From contig JAMPHU010000036.1 of the NCBI GenBank assembly GCA_023663225.1, forward strand, positions 1 to 32,170: a stretch of DNA of 32,170 nt, written 5' to 3'. Origin of the DNA: Candidatus Gastranaerophilales bacterium. Lineage in GTDB: Bacteria; Bacillota; Clostridia; Lachnospirales; Lachnospiraceae. The notes under the pieces are model-generated. The model was not told the origin of the DNA and did no database searches. It saw only the letters and a program-made list of their open reading frames with translations. Made by a program: the position numbers and the translations under genes. Positions 14,087 through 22,429 of the stretch are shown here, piece after piece; position 1 is the stretch's first letter, and every line of letters starts with the position of its first letter.

Positions 14087-17000
14087 ATGGCATCAAAAAC
14101 AGAATATCAGTTAATGTTAAAATTGGGAGCCAACACTTCTTCGAGTTGGAACAAAACGCTGGGGAAGGCGGAAGCGGCATTATCAGAGCTTGATTCTTAT
14201 TCCAGCAAGATTATGAAGGGAATCGCCGCAGGCGTAACGGCGGCGGCAGGCGCCGCGGCGGTTGCCATTTCCAGCTCCGTAGAAGTTTACTCAGGCTTTG
14301 AGTCGGAAATGGCAACAGTACAGTCCATATCAGGAGCAACGGCGCAGCAATTTTTGGAAATGAAGGATGCCGCGATGGATGCCGGCCGGAGCACGGTATT
14401 CTCAGCGACAGAGTCCGCGTCGGCATTGGAGTACATGTCTCTGGCAGGATGGAATACGGAAGAGTCCATAGCCGGATTGCAACCCATCCTGAAATTGGCG
14501 GCGGCAACGGGCAAGGAACTGCAGACAACCAGTGACCTTGTAACGGACTCTATGTCGGCGTTGGGACTGGAAGTTGCAGATCTGGATATGTACCTGGATA
14601 AGCTGGTGCAGGGCAACAACAAAGCAAACAATACTGCGGAACAACTGATGGAGGGACTGGTAGAAGTCGGCGGAGCGGCAAGGACGCTGGGGGCAGACCT
14701 GGATGATACAATCACCGCCCTTGGCGTTCTGGCTAACAATGGCACCAAAGGTACGGAGGCAGGCAATGCTTTAAACGCCATGATGGTGCGATTGGCGGGA
14801 AATACAACCGCTCTGAAGGAACTGGGCAAACTAAAGGTAGATATCTGGGATGACAACGGGGAGTTTGTCGGATTCGAGGAGGCTCTGATCAGAATTGACG
14901 ACGCCCTGTCCGGACTTACGGATGAAGCCAGGACAATGAGCCTGAAAAACATTGCCGGTACCCATTATTATTCGCAGATGTCTTATTTGCTGGATGCCGT
15001 CAAGGAAGCCACGGATGAAAATGGGAATGTGGTCGCGGCGTGGCAGGAGCTTGAGACACAGGTGTCTGACAGTTCCGGCGCGCTCAAAACTATGTATGAC
15101 ATCACCACAGACACGCTTTTGTTTGCCCAGAAGCGTCTTACTTCAGCGAAAGAGGATATGCAGATCAGGGTCACGGATGTATTCGCGGACGATTCCAAGG
15201 ATTTTCTCATGTGGCTGTCGGAAAAGATGCCCCAGGCGACAGATTCCATTGTGGATTTCGCGGAGACGCACAGCGGCGTATTCTCCGATGCGCTGGAAGG
15301 TGTGGAAGAGGGCATTGAATGGCTGTGGGAGAATGGAATTGCGGCAGGGGAATGGATTATCAAGCATAAGAGTGCGATCATAGGCGGATTGAAAGGCGTG
15401 GCGACCAGTTTTGTGGCGATCAAAGCTGCGCTGGCAGGCGTCAAGATTGTGGAGCTGTTCACCAATCCGCTTTCGGCCATTCCGGCGGCAGCGGCGATTG
15501 CCGTAGCGGGTATCGGCGCTGTGGCGGGAGCGATTCGTGATGCGGAGACGGCGGCGGTCAATGCCAATCTCGCGGATCATTTTGGGAGTATCTCCCTATC
15601 CATGAGCGAGATCGAGGCGGCGGCCCAAGGCATTGTGAGTTCCAACTCTCTGACCGGCGTCTTGGATGCGTTGGAAGCGTTTGACGATCTGGACTCCTTC
15701 TCGGAAAAAATGGACGACGCCGTCCAGACGTTGGACAAACTGAATTGGAAGATATCGATCGGTCTTGAACTGACGGAGGGTGAGGAGGAGGAATATCAGA
15801 AAGCGATAGCGGATTTCGCGGCAAACGCGCAGGAGTATGCATTGCAGGCACAGTATTCCGTCGCTCTGGTCATGGACTTTGCTTTTGACGAGAATGATCT
15901 GGAACAGAGCAATTTGGTGTCGAAAGTAAATCAATTCTATGCCGACCAACGCCAGGAGCTTGTCAGGCTTAGCACAGAACTCAATGAAGCGATGACGGAC
16001 GCATTTAACGACGGGCTGTTGGAACCCGATAAGATTGAGACGATTGCAAGAATTCAGAGAGACATGGCAGAGATAGAAAAAAGTCTGGCAGTAGGGGACT
16101 ATCAAGCGGAATTGGCCATGCTGGAGATGGAGTATTCCGGAGAGAATCTGACTGCGGAATCATTTCTGAGTCTGGCGGGGCAGCTTGATGAGAATAATAT
16201 GGAATTAATCGATGCTTACAAGTCAAGGTATGCAAGGAAATACAGCGCGACTACAGCATCGCATGAAGGGGGAGCTATCACAGACGAGGAATATCAGACA
16301 TTGTTACAGGATGCAAATGACGAACTGGCGAGGCTAACCGCAGACACACAGATGCAGAGTATGCAGTTTTTATTAAATACGATCAATAGCACCTATGAGG
16401 ACGAAATAAGACAGTATCAGGAAGCGGCGGAACAGGCGTTGGAAAAATGGGGCGATCCTGTATATGACTGGCAGTGGGCAAGCAATCCCGGCCTTATGTT
16501 TGAAACTGTAATGGGAGACATAGCAGAAAACGGCCCTGATGAGACATCCAGAAAGGCCATAGCCGAGTTGTTGGAGCCGATGGAAGACTCCATTGGTGAA
16601 ATGTATGCAATGAGAGACCAACTGTGGGATATTCTGACACCGGAAATGCAGCAAACGTTGGATGAAATACTTGCAGAATACGATCAACTGTATGGAATGA
16701 CCGTCTACAAAAAGGCTTTTGGATATGGCGGAGATACGGAAGGATTAGTCAACGATTTTATCAACAGGGCGGAAGCTTCTGCTCAGTATGCCAATGTCGC
16801 AGAATATGCGGCCCGCTATGTAAATCCTTTAGATGACGACTTGGCGGAATACACGACGACTGCGGTGGAGACAAGCCTGACAGAAAGTATGGAGTCTGCC
16901 AAGACAGAGACCGTGGAGCCTGTCATTGAGGAGATGTATGCGTATTCGCAGGAGTATCTTGATCAGATATTTGCAAAAGGACTGCATACAGCGATAGCGT

Positions 17001-17428
17001 TTGAACTGGAAGCACATTCCCGCCTGAATTACTTAAAATCCGGTGAGACGGAAATTATGAGCAACGCCGCGGGAGGGATTTATAGCAAACCGATTCTCAC
17101 AACCTTTGCGGAGGAGGGCCCGGAGGCGGCTGTTCCTCTCGACGGATCCGCGAGGGCAAAAAGCATCTGGACAAGAGCAGGGCAGATCCTCGGTATGCTC
17201 CCACAGGAGGCAGGAAACAGAGATCAGGCGCTTTTGGCAGGATTAAGTGTAGGACGGCAGGAGAGCCGGACGGAGGGAAATATACAGGTATCTTTCAGTC
17301 CGACAATTACGATACAGGGCAATGCCTCAAAGGATGATGTGCATGGTGCTCTCACCATGACCCTGGAGGAGCTGCGAGAGATGCTTATGGAGATCAAAAG
17401 GGAGGACCAGAGAGTTTCGTTTGGATAG
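14087..17428 (+). CDS. Tail tape measure protein
   Basis: 1113 residues; ATG after AGATAGGAG. The N-terminal ~400 residues contain the TP901/P2-type tape-measure domain: 'MATVQSISGATAQQFLEMKDAAMDAGRSTVFSATESA', 'MSLAGWNTEESIAGLQPIL' and 'GTKGTEAGNALNAMMVRLAG'. A hydrophobic segment around residues 455-485 ('NPLSAIPAAAAIAVAGIGAV') could cross a membrane. The C-terminus has 'AAGGIYSKPILTTFAEEGPEAAVPLDGS', usual for this family. It sets tail length; by the common rule of about 0.15 nm per residue the tail would be about 165 nm (estimate). Confidence 0.95.
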   Translation: MASKTEYQLMLKLGANTSSSWNKTLGKAEAALSELDSYSSKIMKGIAAGVTAAAGAAAVAISSSVEVYSGFESEMATVQSISGATAQQFLEMKDAAMDAGRSTVFSATESASALEYMSLAGWNTEESIAGLQPILKLAAATGKELQTTSDLVTDSMSALGLEVADLDMYLDKLVQGNNKANNTAEQLMEGLVEVGGAARTLGADLDDTITALGVLANNGTKGTEAGNALNAMMVRLAGNTTALKELGKLKVDIWDDNGEFVGFEEALIRIDDALSGLTDEARTMSLKNIAGTHYYSQMSYLLDAVKEATDENGNVVAAWQELETQVSDSSGALKTMYDITTDTLLFAQKRLTSAKEDMQIRVTDVFADDSKDFLMWLSEKMPQATDSIVDFAETHSGVFSDALEGVEEGIEWLWENGIAAGEWIIKHKSAIIGGLKGVATSFVAIKAALAGVKIVELFTNPLSAIPAAAAIAVAGIGAVAGAIRDAETAAVNANLADHFGSISLSMSEIEAAAQGIVSSNSLTGVLDALEAFDDLDSFSEKMDDAVQTLDKLNWKISIGLELTEGEEEEYQKAIADFAANAQEYALQAQYSVALVMDFAFDENDLEQSNLVSKVNQFYADQRQELVRLSTELNEAMTDAFNDGLLEPDKIETIARIQRDMAEIEKSLAVGDYQAELAMLEMEYSGENLTAESFLSLAGQLDENNMELIDAYKSRYARKYSATTASHEGGAITDEEYQTLLQDANDELARLTADTQMQSMQFLLNTINSTYEDEIRQYQEAAEQALEKWGDPVYDWQWASNPGLMFETVMGDIAENGPDETSRKAIAELLEPMEDSIGEMYAMRDQLWDILTPEMQQTLDEILAEYDQLYGMTVYKKAFGYGGDTEGLVNDFINRAEASAQYANVAEYAARYVNPLDDDLAEYTTTAVETSLTESMESAKTETVEPVIEEMYAYSQEYLDQIFAKGLHTAIAFELEAHSRLNYLKSGETEIMSNAAGGIYSKPILTTFAEEGPEAAVPLDGSARAKSIWTRAGQILGMLPQEAGNRDQALLAGLSVGRQESRTEGNIQVSFSPTITIQGNASKDDVHGALTMTLEELREMLMEIKREDQRVSFG

Positions 17429-17438
17429 GAGAGTACAT

Positions 17439-17660
17439 ATGGGCGGATATTATTACACTACCAAGCAAGGCGATATGTGGGATTATATCGCATGGCTGGT
17501 TTACGGCAACGAAAAAATGATAGAGAAACTGCTCAATGCAGAGGAGAACAGGGAGATCATGGACACTTATATTTTCTCAGCGGGCGTAAAAGTATGGTGT
17601 CCGGAAGCGGCAGAACAGACAGCGGCAAGTGACTTGGCGCCATGGAGGGAGAATCAATAA
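17439..17660 (+). CDS. Tail protein X, LysM-like
   Basis: 73 residues, ATG at 17439 behind AGGAG. The sequence 'YYTTKQGDMWDYIAWLVYGNE' and 'FSAGVKVWCPE' match the P2 gpX family, a LysM-like fold at the baseplate or tube base. The stop codon overlaps the next gene start (TAATG). Members link tube, hub and central spike. Context fits: between the tape measure and the hub protein. Confidence 0.88.
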   Translation: MGGYYYTTKQGDMWDYIAWLVYGNEKMIEKLLNAEENREIMDTYIFSAGVKVWCPEAAEQTAASDLAPWRENQ

Positions 17661-18676
17661 TGGAAACGATGCGGTCAAAATTGATCTTGGAGTACAACGG
17701 AGTGGATGTGACGGATGCGATAGCTGACTCCTGCAATTCCTTTACATGGAACGATAATGCCTCCGGAACATCGGACACTTTCTCCATGAATCTGGATAAT
17801 ATCGATCAGAAGTGGATGAACGGCTTCTATCCGTCAGACGACGATACCTTCAAGGCGTGGATACAGCTCCAGGAATGGGCGGCGGACTATAAGCAGGGGA
17901 AGTTATATTGCGGCTGTTTTATGATCGATTCGCTGCAATACAGAGGGTTTCCGGAGACGTTAGAGTTGTCCGGAATCTCCACGCCGATCAACAGCGCTTT
18001 TAATGTGAAGCAAAAGAGCCGAACCTGGAGCAAGACGACGCTGCAGACAATATTGAGCGATATTGCAAAGGACGCGGGGATTAATCTGGTATTCGATGCG
18101 GAGGATATCCGTATCGATTCGGCCAACCAAACGGGAAAGACCGATCTTGCATTTGCCTGTTCAATGTGCAGCGAGTATGGACTATCCATCAAGCTGTACA
18201 ATAAAAAAATGGTGGTGTACGACCAGAATGTGTATGAGCGCAAAGCGGCAAGATATGAGATTACGCATGGTCAGTTGGGGGGAAGTGACACCTATAAAAT
18301 CACAAAGCAGGCGACAAGTCTGTACGACAGTGTAAAAATTCAGTATACCGACGGAAAAACCGGAGGTACGCTGACATATGTGTATACGATTCCCGGGAAA
18401 GCAGGCAACCGCCAGATGATCCTCACGACAAAGGCTGAATCTTATGCGGACGCTGAAAAAAAGGCAAAAGCCGCTCTCAGGGAGAATGTGAGGGAAAGCA
18501 GAAAGATTACACTTAAGATGATGGGAAGCGCCAAGTATATGGCTGCGGATTGTTTCAATTTATCCGGCTTCGGGAAGTTGGATGGAAAATATTTTATCGA
18601 AAGCGTGACACACCAAAAGGCCGGAGGACAATATACCGTTTCCCTGACGGCGCATTTGGCCGTGACTGATTTTTAG
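17660..18676 (+). CDS. Baseplate hub protein, P2 gpD-like
   Basis: 338 residues; ATG at 17660 overlaps the gpX stop, and GGAGGGAGAA lies upstream. The beta-rich order matches phage late control gene D / tail hub proteins: N-terminal 'LILEYNGVDVTDAIADSCNSFTW', middle 'TLQTILSDIAKDAGINLVFD' and 'SMCSEYGLSIKLYNKKMVVYD', then 'YKITKQATSLYDSVKIQYTDGKTG' and 'KLDGKYFIESVTHQKAGGQYTV'. It forms the ring that joins tube and spike. The gene after it is interrupted by the RHH-Rha cassette, which separates it from the spike gene. Confidence 0.9.
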   Translation: METMRSKLILEYNGVDVTDAIADSCNSFTWNDNASGTSDTFSMNLDNIDQKWMNGFYPSDDDTFKAWIQLQEWAADYKQGKLYCGCFMIDSLQYRGFPETLELSGISTPINSAFNVKQKSRTWSKTTLQTILSDIAKDAGINLVFDAEDIRIDSANQTGKTDLAFACSMCSEYGLSIKLYNKKMVVYDQNVYERKAARYEITHGQLGGSDTYKITKQATSLYDSVKIQYTDGKTGGTLTYVYTIPGKAGNRQMILTTKAESYADAEKKAKAALRENVRESRKITLKMMGSAKYMAADCFNLSGFGKLDGKYFIESVTHQKAGGQYTVSLTAHLAVTDF

Positions 18677-18695
18677 GAGATTAATGTTATTTTCC

Positions 18696-18774
18696 TTATT
18701 GACTTTTGAACACTCCGATTTAACGCAATCAATATTGATGTGGTTAGAAAGGTTCAAAAAGTTATTGACTTTTG
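18696..18774 (+). repeat. Duplicated -35 region
   Basis: TTATTGACTTTTG occurs at 18696-18708 and again at 18762-18774, 66 bases apart. Each contains TTGACT, but only the second has a good -10 box. A regulator could bind both copies, or a promoter has been duplicated. Confidence 0.7.
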
Positions 18775-18800
18775 GGACACATAAGTTATAATAAACTTAT
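18765..18800 (+). promoter_or_regulatory. Promoter with operator palindrome for the RHH-Rha cassette
   Basis: -35 TTGACT (18765-18770), 16-bp spacer, -10 TATAAT (18787-18792). A perfect 7-bp inverted repeat, ATAAGTT (18781-18787) and AACTTAT (18794-18800), brackets the -10 box with a 6-base centre. This is the expected place and symmetry for a ribbon-helix-helix operator that shuts its own promoter. Confidence 0.8.
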
Positions 18801-18825
18801 GGAACACGAAAGTGAGGTGATGAAT

Positions 18826-19002
18826 GTGAGTCCAAGAACTGGAAGACCAATAGTGGGGGGAAAAAAGGATATTGATGTTAAAGTCCGATTTGACAAGGAA
18901 ACGCATGATAAACTTCTTGAATATTGCGAAAAGCACAGTGTAACAAGGACAGAAGCAATAAGAAGCGGCGTTAGACTATTGGTTTCAGATGAAAAGAAAT
19001 AG
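18826..19002 (+). CDS. Ribbon-helix-helix repressor, Arc-type
   Basis: 58 residues. I chose the GTG at 18826 because GTGAGG ends 8 bases before it; the ATG at 18820 is too close and an ATG at 18799 would be at the transcription start. The N-terminal arm 'SPRTGRPIVGGKK' is basic, then comes the strand 'DVKVRFDKET' and helices 'HDKLLEYCEKHS' and 'RTEAIRSGVRLLV'. These proteins bind as dimers to inverted repeats; the palindrome over its own -10 box is the obvious target. It is followed by the Rha gene in the same unit. It sits in a late tail operon in an AT-rich cassette, like Arc in phage P22. Confidence 0.88.
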   Translation: MSPRTGRPIVGGKKDIDVKVRFDKETHDKLLEYCEKHSVTRTEAIRSGVRLLVSDEKK

Positions 19003-19037
19003 AGCGTTACCGCCCTGAGAAAGTAGTAAACGCTCTA
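19000..19037 (+). repeat. 9-bp inverted repeat between the RHH and Rha genes
   Basis: TAGAGCGTT (19000-19008) and AACGCTCTA (19029-19037) can form a stem with a 20-base loop. No T run follows. It could be an mRNA stability or attenuation element, or a second operator for the RHH protein. Confidence 0.6.
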
Positions 19038-19118
19038 TCAACACCAATCCGCAAGGGAATTGATAAATACAATATATCATTTTTCTTGTGGAAATTCAAG
19101 TACAAGGAGAATGATATT

Positions 19119-19880
19119 ATGCTAAAATTAGAGCAAACCATTGACAGTCGAGAAGTAGCGGAAATGGTAGAAAAGACACATTCAGAGCTGCTCAAAGATA
19201 TGCGCCGATATACGAGCCAATTTAACGAAGGGAAAATTCCCTCCGTTGAATTTTTCACAGAAAGTACCTATGTTGACGCTAAAGGCGAAACCCGACCTTG
19301 CTACCGTATCACAAAGAAAGGCTGTGAATTTATCGCTCATAAGCTGACAGGAATAAAAGGAACAATCTTTACCGCCCGTTACATCAACCGCTTTCACGAA
19401 ATGCAGGACATTCTTTCACAGAAGGAGAGTGAACCGCAGTTGCCGTGGTTTATCCACAAATTTAGGGGTAAATACATTATGAAGTTTGAGGACTTTACAA
19501 AGCTGACAGGTGTTAATCCGTCCGGCAACTATACCGCATGGAAAAGAGCAGACAGATTACAGGGCGGTCTTGATTATAACGGCTGGGCATGGTATACAAC
19601 GGTCAACAGGGAGGAATTTGAGAAAGAATATGGTTTTGACTATGGTGACGATAAATGCATGTTTTATCTTTATCCCTGTGGTATCAGAAGGGCATTGGAG
19701 ATATACAGACGGGAAAGTGGTAGAAAAATAAACCAAGGGGTCTACAACATGATTTTGGATGGATTAAAAACTATTGAACCGTCTAAGAAAGGATTGGCAG
19801 TAAAGAACCCAGAACATATTGAAATAGGCAGCGAATACGGAAAGTTTCCAGTCCAGATTAAGATTATTGTGGGAAAATAA
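19119..19880 (+). CDS. Rha family antirepressor
   Basis: 253 residues; ATG at 19119 behind AAGGAGAATGATATT. The N-terminal ~90 residues are the Rha domain: 'DSREVAEMVEKTHSELLKDMRRY', 'SVEFFTESTYVDAKGETRPCYRITKKGCEFIAHKLTG' and 'FTARYINRFHEMQ'. Residues 110-205 form a second domain with 'YIMKFEDFTKLTGVNP' and 'YPCGIRRALEIYRRE'. Rha proteins are phage antirepressors or regulators acting on the lysis-lysogeny choice. Here the gene is downstream of an RHH gene under an operator-controlled promoter and has its own terminator. Such proteins are usually elsewhere in the early region; the position inside the tail operon is unusual. Confidence 0.85.
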   Translation: MLKLEQTIDSREVAEMVEKTHSELLKDMRRYTSQFNEGKIPSVEFFTESTYVDAKGETRPCYRITKKGCEFIAHKLTGIKGTIFTARYINRFHEMQDILSQKESEPQLPWFIHKFRGKYIMKFEDFTKLTGVNPSGNYTAWKRADRLQGGLDYNGWAWYTTVNREEFEKEYGFDYGDDKCMFYLYPCGIRRALEIYRRESGRKINQGVYNMILDGLKTIEPSKKGLAVKNPEHIEIGSEYGKFPVQIKIIVGK

Positions 19881-19907
19881 AAGGCTTTATTAAAAATTCA
19901 AATTCAG

Positions 19908-19946
19908 AAAACTACTGTCCATAGCAATAGATGGCAGTAGTTTTTA
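19908..19946 (+). terminator. Rho-independent terminator of the RHH-Rha cassette
   Basis: AAACTACTG plus CCAT (19909-19922, one bulged T) pairs with ATGGCAGTAGTTT (19931-19943), followed by a T run. It closes the cassette just before the spike gene's ribosome site. Late transcription through this region must pass it, so it may also act as an attenuator. Confidence 0.88.
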
Positions 19947-19964
19947 TTATGGGAAGGAGGCATC

Positions 19965-20339
19965 ATGGTATCTTTATATTACGCGAAAATATCAACAATC
20001 AATTATAAGGCGGGCACGGCCGGAGTGACGCTTGAGGACAGGGAAAAACAGGTGATTCAGGATGTGCCTTTTTTGGCTGCTTTCTACGAAATGCCGAGTC
20101 CTGGAGATACTGTGGCGGTGTTGTTTGAGGAGATCGCCGGACAGATCGGGAAGGGCGTCATACTGGGGAAGATTTTCTTGAGTGGCAAACCGCCTGGGAA
20201 AAGCGGGCCGGATATTTTTTATAAGCAATTTAAAGATGGAGCAAGTGTCATGTACAGCACGTCCTCGCAAGAACTGGAGATAACGGCCAGGAAGCTTGTT
20301 GTAGACGAGTTGCTGTACAATACTTTAACACAGAGGTAA
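19965..20339 (+). CDS. Baseplate spike protein, gpV-like
   Basis: 124 residues; ATG after GGGAAGGAGGCATC. The first ~70 residues are OB-fold-like: 'YYAKISTINYKAGTAGVTLEDREKQVIQDVPFLAAFYEMPSPGDTVAVLFEE', then 'GVILGKIF'. A short tail follows. P2 gpV is longer (211 residues) and ends in a beta-helix; here only the OB part and a short C-terminal strand region are present, so this may be a short spike. The gene order, between hub and gpU/gpW, supports the assignment. Confidence 0.82.
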   Translation: MVSLYYAKISTINYKAGTAGVTLEDREKQVIQDVPFLAAFYEMPSPGDTVAVLFEEIAGQIGKGVILGKIFLSGKPPGKSGPDIFYKQFKDGASVMYSTSSQELEITARKLVVDELLYNTLTQR

Positions 20340-20343
20340 AGGC

Positions 20344-20988
20344 ATGGCAAATGTGGGAAGTTTCGGAGATGTAGATTTCTTGTGCATTTCCGTCAATCGG
20401 AAAAATCAAATACTTTCATTTCACGATTTGACGCGCAACGCCACGGCATCCTTTGCAGAACATGAGAGAAACGGCGCAAAGGCATATCTGGAATTTGGCG
20501 GAGACGGGTTGGATGAACTGGCATTGACCATAGAGGCAGATGCACAGTATGGAATCAAGCCATTGGAGGTCGAGGATAAATTATTTGCAAAGAAGTCAGC
20601 GGGACAGGCTGAAAACTTTGTGATTGGCGGGAAACAGGTGGGAGATAATCCCTATGTGATCACGAGCATCGTTGAAACCTTCAAAGCATTGCATGTGGAC
20701 GGAAGGCCCATAAAGATATCTTTCCAGTTGACGTTGAAGGAGTATGCGAATCAGGTGGCGGCGATCGACATTATTCCGCCTGCGAGACAGTTGGGAGACG
20801 GCATACAGACAGCGAAGGCAACCAGTAGCGATACCTACGTTGTTGTCAAAGGGGATTGTCTCTGGAACATCGCAAGAAAGTTTTATGGGAGCGGGCAGGA
20901 GCACACACGGATTTACAATGCGAACACAGGTCAGATTAAAGATCCGAATCTGATCTATCCAGGGCAGGTGCTTATCATTCCCAAGTAG
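20344..20988 (+). CDS. Tail protein gpU fused to a C-terminal LysM domain
   Basis: 214 residues. Residues 1-150 match P2 gpU-like proteins: 'YLEFGGDGLDELALTIEADAQYGIKPLE', then 'NPYVITSIVETFKALHVDGRPIKISFQLTLKEY'. After a short linker, residues 163-213 form a LysM motif: 'YVVVKGDCLWNIARKFYGSG' and 'NLIYPGQVLIIPK'. Gram-positive contractile-tail systems often attach LysM domains to tail or baseplate proteins. The domain could bind peptidoglycan or mediate baseplate assembly. Confidence 0.85.
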   Translation: MANVGSFGDVDFLCISVNRKNQILSFHDLTRNATASFAEHERNGAKAYLEFGGDGLDELALTIEADAQYGIKPLEVEDKLFAKKSAGQAENFVIGGKQVGDNPYVITSIVETFKALHVDGRPIKISFQLTLKEYANQVAAIDIIPPARQLGDGIQTAKATSSDTYVVVKGDCLWNIARKFYGSGQEHTRIYNANTGQIKDPNLIYPGQVLIIPK

Positions 20989-20996
20989 GAGGGCGT

Positions 20997-21278
20997 ATGA
21001 AACTAGATTTTATTATCGCAAAAAAATTGACTGCAACGGAGCGGGATGCAATCGAAAACAGCATCAGTACGATTGCAAGCACACCTTACAGTACGGCTCC
21101 GTTCCTGCGGAATATGGGAATCAAGGACTATCCGCCGAAAAATAACTCTGAGATTGCCAAGAACAGATATGCGACGGAGGTCATTGCACAGACGGCAATG
21201 TGGGAAGACAGGGCCCAGGTATCGGAGATTAGGTGTACAGAAGATAACGAAGCAAGGGTGGTGATCAAGAATGGCTAA
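20997..21278 (+). CDS. Baseplate wedge protein, gp25/P2 gpW-like
   Basis: 93 residues; ATG after GTAGGAGGGCGT. The N-terminal 'ATERDAIENSISTIASTPYSTAPFLRNMGI' and central 'ATEVIAQTAMWEDRAQVSEIRCTEDNEARVVI' match the gp25 (P2 gpW) family of wedge proteins, about 100-130 residues. It docks the sheath end to the baseplate. The stop overlaps the gpJ start, and the gene order gpW-gpJ-gpI is as in P2. Confidence 0.88.
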   Translation: MKLDFIIAKKLTATERDAIENSISTIASTPYSTAPFLRNMGIKDYPPKNNSEIAKNRYATEVIAQTAMWEDRAQVSEIRCTEDNEARVVIKNG

Positions 21279-22428
21279 GATCGGAGTGCTGGAGAATCTG
21301 CCTGAAATTAACATGCTGGCGGATGAGGGAATAACTTTTGAATCCATATTGCATGAGATGATAGCGGATTATGAGGGGCGATGGAAAGAGCTCACTGGAG
21401 AAGAGCTGATTTTGTATCCGGCGGACAGCCGTAGAATCATGCTGAATGTGGCGGCGGGCAAACTGTATCAGTTGGCGACCATCATCAACGAAAGGCACAA
21501 ACTGAATTTCCTGCAGTACATGTATGGAGATTTTCTGAAAAATTGGGCGGGAAACTTCGGATTTCAGGAGGATGGTATCGCGTCTGCGACGATAACATTG
21601 AGATTTTATTTATCAGTGGATCAACCCGCGGATATTATCATTCCGGCAGGCACAAGGGCGACGGCCGGAGATCAAGTATATTTTGCGACAAAAGAAGAAC
21701 TTGTGATCATCGCGGGGGAGATTTATGCAGATGTAGAGGCGGTCTGCACATCTGCGGGAACAGCGGGAAACGGGTATGCGAAAGGGCAGATCAATATCAT
21801 TGCGGATCCGGTAAACTTAGTGGAAAAAGTTGAAAATATTACAGAAAGCACCGGAGGGCATGATGAGTACACAAATCAGGAATTGAGGGAATTGATTTAC
21901 AACTTCCCGTCAACCTATTCCACCGCGGGACCCAAAGAGTGCTACGAAGAAATTGCCAAGTCATACCGGAGTGATATCGTCGATGTAAGAGTGATCACCA
22001 ACAAAGAGGCAGTGGTGCAAATTTATGTATTGCTTAGGGATGGAATTTTGCCGGACGAGGAATACAGAAGCGCGTTAGGAAGGTACATAGAGGAATTGAA
22101 GCGGACACCGGACACGGACAAAATAGAGATTCTGTCGCCGCAGGCGGTGAATTACAACCTGAATATTACTTACTATATATCTACGAACCAGAAGGATGTA
22201 GCGGATGGATTGAAAGAGGCGATAGAGGATGCGGTGGAGACGTTTGTAAAATATACGCATGAGAAGATCGGAAGGGCAATCAATCCCAGCACGCTTGTGT
22301 CTTTTACAAAGGCCGCAGGCGCATACAGATTGGAAGCCAACGGATTGTCGTACAGAGCACTTGCGCAGGATGAAGTAGCAATATGCACGGAGTCTGTTGT
22401 GACGTTTGGCGGATTAGAGGAGGAGTAG
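21271..22428 (+). CDS. Baseplate protein J
   Basis: 385 residues; the ATG at 21271 lies inside the end of the gpW-like gene. The family pattern is clear: 'FLKNWAGNFGFQEDGIASATITLRFYLSV', 'IIPAGTRATAGDQVYFATKEELVI', 'AGTAGNGYAKGQIN', 'ESTGGHDEYTNQELRELIYNFPSTYSTAGPKECYEEIAKSY' and the C-terminal 'INPSTLVSFTKAAGAYRLE'. gpJ forms the outer arms of the baseplate wedge together with gpI and gpW. Confidence 0.93.
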   Translation: MAKIGVLENLPEINMLADEGITFESILHEMIADYEGRWKELTGEELILYPADSRRIMLNVAAGKLYQLATIINERHKLNFLQYMYGDFLKNWAGNFGFQEDGIASATITLRFYLSVDQPADIIIPAGTRATAGDQVYFATKEELVIIAGEIYADVEAVCTSAGTAGNGYAKGQINIIADPVNLVEKVENITESTGGHDEYTNQELRELIYNFPSTYSTAGPKECYEEIAKSYRSDIVDVRVITNKEAVVQIYVLLRDGILPDEEYRSALGRYIEELKRTPDTDKIEILSPQAVNYNLNITYYISTNQKDVADGLKEAIEDAVETFVKYTHEKIGRAINPSTLVSFTKAAGAYRLEANGLSYRALAQDEVAICTESVVTFGGLEEE

Positions 22429-22429
22429 T

